Source: Pseudochryseolinea flava (lineage in GTDB: Bacteria > Bacteroidota > Bacteroidia > Cytophagales > Cyclobacteriaceae). Taken from it: a stretch of DNA of 64,000 bases. Under the pieces are notes generated by a model. It did no database searches and was not told the DNA's origin. It saw nothing but the letters and a program-made list of their open reading frames with translations. Positions 60,234 to 64,000 of the stretch are shown piece after piece (the first letter of the stretch is position 1; each line of letters opens with the position of its first letter). Location: assembly GCF_003286915.1 (NCBI RefSeq), contig NZ_QMFY01000001.1:744001-808000 (forward strand), read 5' to 3'. The translations under genes were made by a program, and so were the position numbers.

Positions 60234-61193
60234 ATGGCAACAACTTCTTCTTCACTACAACCTGAAATTCGCAATAAGCCGATCCTTAAACAGGAGGTTG
60301 CTTTTGCAATTGTTCACTTGGTTCCCCTGGCGGCGTTCTTTGTTCCTGTTACCACATTCGATTGGATCGTATGTGCTGTGCTCTACTTGATCCGCATGTT
60401 TTGGGTAACAGGTGGCTACCATCGATATTTCGCCCATAAGTCTTATAAGACGTCAAGATTTTTTCAATTCATTATCGCATTCATGTCGCAAACTTCTGCT
60501 CAGAAGGGCGCACTTTGGTGGGCTGCTCATCACCGCCATCATCACCGCCATAGCGACACGCCGGCGGATCCTCACTCGATGAAAATCTACGGATTCTGGT
60601 ATTCACATATCGGGTGGATTGTTGGCCCAGACTTCAAGAAGACAGATTATAAAACGATTGGCGATTATGCAAAATATCCAGAGTTGGTATGGCTTAACAA
60701 GTATCACTTCGTTCCCCCATTGGCCCTGGCATTATTTGTAACGGCACTTGGTGGTATTGTTAATGGCGGTAGCATTACGGAAATGTTTACGCACCACGGT
60801 ATGTCTACCCTTCTCGTTGGATTTTTCTTGAGTACCGTGATTCTGTATCATGCGACCTTCTCGATCAATTCCATTATGCACAAGATTGGTTTTCAGCGTT
60901 ACGAATCCAATGATGAGTCTCGTAACAGTATCTGGCTTGCCCTTCTCACTTTAGGCGAAGGCTGGCACAACAATCACCACTATTATGAAACAGCGTCACG
61001 TCAAGGGTTTTTCTGGTGGGAAATTGATATTACATATTACATCTTGAGAAGCTTTGCTGCTGTGGGGTTAATCTGGGATTTGAAAGGTGTCCCCAATCAC
61101 GTTAAGTATTCAAAGAACAAAGCGCACGCGGCACAACTTCGTAAGGAGTATGAAGTGAAGAAGGAGGAAATGGAGTTACAAAAATCTGCGTGA
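60234..61193 (+). CDS. Acyl-CoA desaturase (delta-9 type), 319 residues
   Basis: Three His boxes: HRYFAHKS (His63-His68), HHRHHHRH (~His99-106) and HNNHH (His245-His249, GEGWHNNHHYYETASRQG). The region EIDITYYILRSFAAVGLIWDLKGVP and the Lys/Glu-rich C-terminus are typical of membrane-bound stearoyl-CoA desaturases. It inserts cis double bonds in acyl-CoA. Divergent from the ECF sigma gene by 217 bp and followed by a strong terminator. Together with the minus-strand enzyme it makes this a lipid-desaturation locus. Confidence 0.94.
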   Translation: MATTSSSLQPEIRNKPILKQEVAFAIVHLVPLAAFFVPVTTFDWIVCAVLYLIRMFWVTGGYHRYFAHKSYKTSRFFQFIIAFMSQTSAQKGALWWAAHHRHHHRHSDTPADPHSMKIYGFWYSHIGWIVGPDFKKTDYKTIGDYAKYPELVWLNKYHFVPPLALALFVTALGGIVNGGSITEMFTHHGMSTLLVGFFLSTVILYHATFSINSIMHKIGFQRYESNDESRNSIWLALLTLGEGWHNNHHYYETASRQGFFWWEIDITYYILRSFAAVGLIWDLKGVPNHVKYSKNKAHAAQLRKEYEVKKEEMELQKSA

Positions 61194-61213
61194 TTCGAAA
61201 ACTTATTTGTTAG

Positions 61214-61248
61214 AAAGCCGTCCTGAGTCATTGGGACGGCTTTTTTTA
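61214..61248 (+). terminator. Terminator of the 319-residue desaturase
   Basis: AAAGCCGTCC pairs with GGACGGCTTT over 10 bp, followed by a T-run. Confidence 0.88.
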
Positions 61249-61261
61249 TGGCCATGATTGT

Positions 61262-61816
61262 ATGAATGAAAATTTTCTCACCAGCACCCGGAAGCTTTTC
61301 CTTTATTACAAATCGCTCGGCGACAAAGCCATTGCGCAAGTGAATGATCAACAAATAAACTGGCGTCCAAATGAAGTAAGTAATAGCATCGCGTTGATCG
61401 TACCCCACCTGAGCGGAAATATGATTTCGCGGTTCACAGATTTTTTAACAAGTGATGGAGAGAAGCCTTGGCGTAATCGTGAGGAGGAATTTGAAAAGGC
61501 CTTTTCTACGAAATCAGAAATGTTGGTGGCGTGGGAGAATGGATGGCGAGTTCTATTGGATGCGCTAGCGAACTTGAAAGGACCAGATCTTGATAAAGTT
61601 GTTTTCATCCGGAATGAAGGGCATACTGTTTTGGATGCGCTGCAACGCCAGTTGGCACATTATCCACATCACGTTGGCCAAATTGTTTACTTGGCAAAAA
61701 TGTTGAAGGAGAGAGAATGGCAAAGTTTATCGATACCGAAAGGAGAATCAGCGAGTTACAACGCGGAAAAGTTTTCAGAGGATAAAGGAATGCGTCATTT
61801 TACAGATAAAGCGTAG
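61262..61816 (+). CDS. DinB-superfamily protein (DUF1572)
   Basis: 184 residues, a four-helix bundle. NSIALIVPHLSGNM provides the first metal-binding His and ALQRQLAHYPHHVGQIVYLAKML the other two, the pattern of DUF1572 within the DinB/metal-binding superfamily. Such proteins are thiol-transferase-like or of unknown function. The last ~25 residues are charged. Located 20 bases after the desaturase terminator; it probably has its own promoter. A perfect TTATCCACA falls in its coding part by chance (61660-61668). Confidence 0.87.
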   Translation: MNENFLTSTRKLFLYYKSLGDKAIAQVNDQQINWRPNEVSNSIALIVPHLSGNMISRFTDFLTSDGEKPWRNREEEFEKAFSTKSEMLVAWENGWRVLLDALANLKGPDLDKVVFIRNEGHTVLDALQRQLAHYPHHVGQIVYLAKMLKEREWQSLSIPKGESASYNAEKFSEDKGMRHFTDKA

Positions 61817-61823
61817 CCACAGA

Positions 61824-61854
61824 TTTGGAAATTTAAAATCGAGCTTTAAATTTG
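61824..61854 (+). promoter_or_regulatory. Promoter of the tRNA genes
   Basis: TTTG (61824-61827), 19 bp, TAAATTTG (61847-61854): a full match to the Bacteroidota promoter consensus, ~65 bases before tRNA-Gly. Confidence 0.85.
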
Positions 61855-61918
61855 CAGTCCCTTTCGGGGAATAAGTCGCTGAAAAAGAGGTTTAGCCTCA
61901 AGATAGGCGGTTTTAAAA

Positions 61919-61992
<74 letters not shown>

Positions 61993-62026
61993 AAAAAGTG
62001 TGAGAGTAGTCTCGCACTTTTTTATT
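61993..62026 (+). terminator. Terminator after tRNA-Gly
   Basis: AAAAAGTGTGAGA pairs with TCTCGCACTTTTTT through a GTAG loop, followed by TATTT. tRNA-Leu therefore probably has its own promoter or depends on read-through. Confidence 0.8.
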
Positions 62027-62071
62027 TAAAGGCCATACGTTTACGTTGCGCGTCAACAACAAACGGCAACC

Positions 62072-62157
62072 GCCCTGGTGGTGGAATTGGTAGACACGCA
62101 GGACTTAAAATCCTGTGGCTAGTAATAGTCGTGCGGGTTCAAGTCCCGCCCGGGGTA
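62072..62157 (+). tRNA. tRNA-Leu (anticodon TAA)
   Basis: 86 nt including a long variable arm; acceptor GCCCTGG/CCGGGGT, anticodon stem CAGGA/TCCTG with loop CTTAAAA (anticodon TAA, reads UUA/UUG), T arm GCGGG-TTCAAGT-CCCGC, discriminator A. CCA is not encoded. Confidence 0.96.
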
Positions 62158-62164
62158 CAAAAAG

Positions 62165-62197
62165 AAACCTGATGGATTAATCATCAGGTTTTTTTAT
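62165..62197 (+). terminator. Terminator after tRNA-Leu
   Basis: AAACCTGATG pairs with CATCAGGTTT (10 bp), followed by TTTTT. Confidence 0.88.
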
Positions 62198-62238
62198 GCC
62201 CATGCACGGCGATGAAATGCAATATGAGCTACCGTTGG

Positions 62239-62745
62239 CTATGTCGTAACGGGAAGAGAATTTCTTTCGATAATTGTTGTCACCCATTCGTCTGGTTCAT
62301 TCACGATAAACTTATGCTTCTTGCCGTTGAACGTTACAAACAAAACGTTCTTTAAGAATACGAGGGACTTGTCAATCGAAAGCGATTCAATCTGGTTTAG
62401 CGGAATGTTTAGCTGATGTGTTTGTACGTTTAGTTTGTGCGACTTGAAAACTAACCTGTGATTTGTGAGTGCAAGCTTTCCACCAACGCCTTCATACTTT
62501 AAGATGTGATTGGCGCCACCTTCTTTCAACATGTCTTCCCCATCTTGCAATTCTACCTCGATGTTTTTCATCTGTCTCTTTGCAAACCATTCTGAAAACC
62601 ACGTAAATGTTATTCCGAATAGTATCCCGTTGATGATCGCACTCACGACTAGCCCTGCAGAGAAGTCATCAAAGATCAACCTCAATCCAAACTGCAGGAT
62701 AATGGTTGGAAGGCCAATGACTAAAACAGTTTTCCAAAATTTCAT
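62239..62745 (-). CDS. GRAM/PH-like membrane protein
   Basis: 168 residues from the ATG at 62745 (MKFWKTVLVIGLP); a longer frame to 62805 adds 20 residues without a membrane segment. Two N-terminal helices (~5-60) are followed by a GRAM-like domain: EGVGGKLALTNHRLVFKSHKLNVQTHQLNIPLNQIESL, with strands to the end (VLFVTFNGKKHKFIV). GRAM domains bind lipids or proteins at the membrane. The real function is unknown. Single minus-strand gene between tRNA-Leu and the amine oxidase, 75 bases from the latter. Confidence 0.8.
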   Translation of the reverse strand: MKFWKTVLVIGLPTIILQFGLRLIFDDFSAGLVVSAIINGILFGITFTWFSEWFAKRQMKNIEVELQDGEDMLKEGGANHILKYEGVGGKLALTNHRLVFKSHKLNVQTHQLNIPLNQIESLSIDKSLVFLKNVLFVTFNGKKHKFIVNEPDEWVTTIIERNSLPVTT

Positions 62746-62820
62746 GTCACACAATTTTTGAGGAAGATACGCTTTGTGTAGCGTTGATCCAAAAGCGATG
62801 ATCACCGGGCGTTTTAGACT

Positions 62821-64000
62821 TTAGCGATTATCACCGTTGATATTGCGTGCAACCAATTCGCTGCTCTGAAACGCAGCCTCTACAGTACCCATCGCAGGAC
62901 CATCGTAATATGCTTCGCCGGCAAAGTAAATGGTATCTTGAATTGGCTGTGATAATATTTTCAATGTCTTGTTTCCCTCAACAGATCGATAAGCATACGC
63001 ACCACCCGCGAGCGGATCATTACTCCAGTCGATAATCTTTATCCCCCGGATGTGTGACACCAATGCAGCTTTAGAGCAATTCAACAAATACATCAGTGAC
63101 CGCTGACATCTCGCAAGCAGGGCCTCTGGAGAACGATCAATCTCTTTCAACACTGGCCCTGCAAGCCATCCGGTAAGAAGCGGAACATCTTTAGGTTTCT
63201 GCGTCCACCATGTTGGAATTTCTGCATCTGAAAAAAGAAAATGAAGATTGTTCATGGTTCTGAATCGATAGTCATCTTTTTCCCAATAAGCTTCTTTGAA
63301 CTCGACAACAAATTTTATCACACCTCCAGTTTCAATTTTTTGAATTGCATCTAACTGTTGTGGAATATCTGGAGAAAAGATAATAGGCTTCGCTTTCAGC
63401 ACTGCGGGTGGAACTGTTATTAGTACTCTTCTTCCTTCGAAGAAAGAGCCATCACTTAGCATTACCATCCCCTCACCTTTCTTCCATGTGATCGCGACTA
63501 CTTCTTGATTTAGTTTGAAAGTGACATTCTGTTTTAAACATTCGTCATACAGAAAATTTATTAGGCCACCGTATCCTCCTTCAGGATGATATCCTGTAAG
63601 GTCTTCTTCAGCTAGCCACTCATCGCGCAATGATAATGCACTCGCTTTCTCAGGATCAGCGGCATCGTAGCCAGATACAAACTGTACTACCGATTCGCGC
63701 AGGTCTTTGTATTTTTCGTCATTGAAATAACGTTGTAAAAATTCGTTGATGCTGATGTCTTCTTGTAGTGCTTTTAATTTGGCAAGCATATCATCCCACC
63801 CTTCTGTGTAGAATTCCCCTTCGCTCAATTTTCCAGCATACACGTTCCAAACCTTACCCTCGCCTTTCCGTGATTTAATGCTCGCTTCTTCAAGCAAGGA
63901 TTTCGTCACGGGTAGATCGCCGTGAATAAATTCAGCACCATACTCGATCGGCACTGAGAAGGTTTTGTCGTGAACAGTATGAATGCGACCACCGATACGG
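62821..64000 (-). CDS. FAD-dependent amine oxidase (5' end beyond window)
   Basis: The frame is open to the window edge; the first visible codons read RIGGRIHTVHD, the FAD-binding GGR motif of the flavin amine oxidase family, so the N-terminal ~40 residues with GxGxxG are missing. Visible are IEYGAEFIHG, WDDMLAKLKAL, a substrate domain (FLQRYFNDEKYKDLRE), VLITVPPAVLKAKPIIFSP, and the C-terminal FAD motif YFAGEAYYDGPAMGTVEAAFQSSE. Such enzymes are monoamine/polyamine oxidases or protoporphyrinogen-like desaturases; no closer call is possible. No neighbour helps. Confidence 0.9.
   Translation of the reverse strand, partial: RIGGRIHTVHDKTFSVPIEYGAEFIHGDLPVTKSLLEEASIKSRKGEGKVWNVYAGKLSEGEFYTEGWDDMLAKLKALQEDISINEFLQRYFNDEKYKDLRESVVQFVSGYDAADPEKASALSLRDEWLAEEDLTGYHPEGGYGGLINFLYDECLKQNVTFKLNQEVVAITWKKGEGMVMLSDGSFFEGRRVLITVPPAVLKAKPIIFSPDIPQQLDAIQKIETGGVIKFVVEFKEAYWEKDDYRFRTMNNLHFLFSDAEIPTWWTQKPKDVPLLTGWLAGPVLKEIDRSPEALLARCQRSLMYLLNCSKAALVSHIRGIKIIDWSNDPLAGGAYAYRSVEGNKTLKILSQPIQDTIYFAGEAYYDGPAMGTVEAAFQSSELVARNINGDNR

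Overview
The window is chromosomal DNA of a Bacteroidota bacterium, most likely a Cytophagales-type organism (genus not determinable by eye). The evidence is a TonB-dependent receptor with an N-terminal carboxypeptidase-regulatory-like domain, a propeller plus Y_Y_Y sensor of the hybrid two-component type, families largely confined to Bacteroidota (DUF4175, Ig-like lipoprotein, DUF3500), start codons mostly without Shine-Dalgarno sequences, and promoters of the Bacteroidota type (TTTG, 19 bp, TAnnTTTG; best seen before the tRNA genes). I see no prophage, insertion sequence or CRISPR array.

Layout. 0-1.7 kb: end of an OmpA-domain protein, a guanidinium-type SMR exporter and two small membrane or secreted proteins. 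1.8-7.8 kb: a minus-strand beta-oxidation operon, marR-fadB-fadA-fadE, ending in a terminator. 7.9-20.1 kb: a MOSC protein, then a long minus-strand housekeeping cluster (DUF4175 protein, RsbW-like ATPase, ybeY, mnmG, methyltransferase, Ig-like lipoprotein, TPR protein). 20.2-25.9 kb: comF, two thioredoxin-fold proteins, an NMO/FabK-like flavoenzyme and recG. 26.0-32.2 kb: a plus-strand signalling set of a kinase-less propeller sensor, a lipoprotein and a five-PAS histidine kinase. 32.2-37.1 kb: a tightly overlapping set of PBP4-type peptidase, GH3 hexosaminidase, N-formylglutamate amidohydrolase and formimidoylglutamate deiminase. 37.1-43 kb: a frameshifted DUF3500 gene and a 1611-residue secreted protein of unknown function. 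43-54 kb: DUF2905, RsmI-like methylase, metK, a second acyl-CoA dehydrogenase, an M2 peptidase, TrmH-family methylase, a membrane GAF protein and mutS. 54-61 kb: TonB receptor, Crp/Fnr regulator, RhlE-type helicase, two acyl-CoA desaturases and an ECF sigma factor. 61-64 kb: DinB protein, tRNA-Gly, tRNA-Leu, GRAM-like membrane protein and the end of an amine oxidase.

The most notable signal is a possible chromosome-origin zone at about 10-22 kb. Two parS-like palindromes flank DnaA-box-like repeats directly upstream of mnmG (15009-15113). A cluster of four DnaA-box-like 9-mers sits beside a (TA)9 tract (10287-10503). A smaller box cluster lies at 22191-22297. Gene direction turns from almost all minus to almost all plus at 20.1-22.4 kb. 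Other points of interest are a perfect FNR-type operator before the TonB receptor next to a Crp/Fnr gene whose recognition helix has the FNR E-x-x-S-R pattern, a (TA)9 tract inside the start of a secreted TPR protein, an 11-bp inverted repeat that includes a start codon, a single-base frameshift in DUF3500, and a heptamer array plus a hairpin element after metK.
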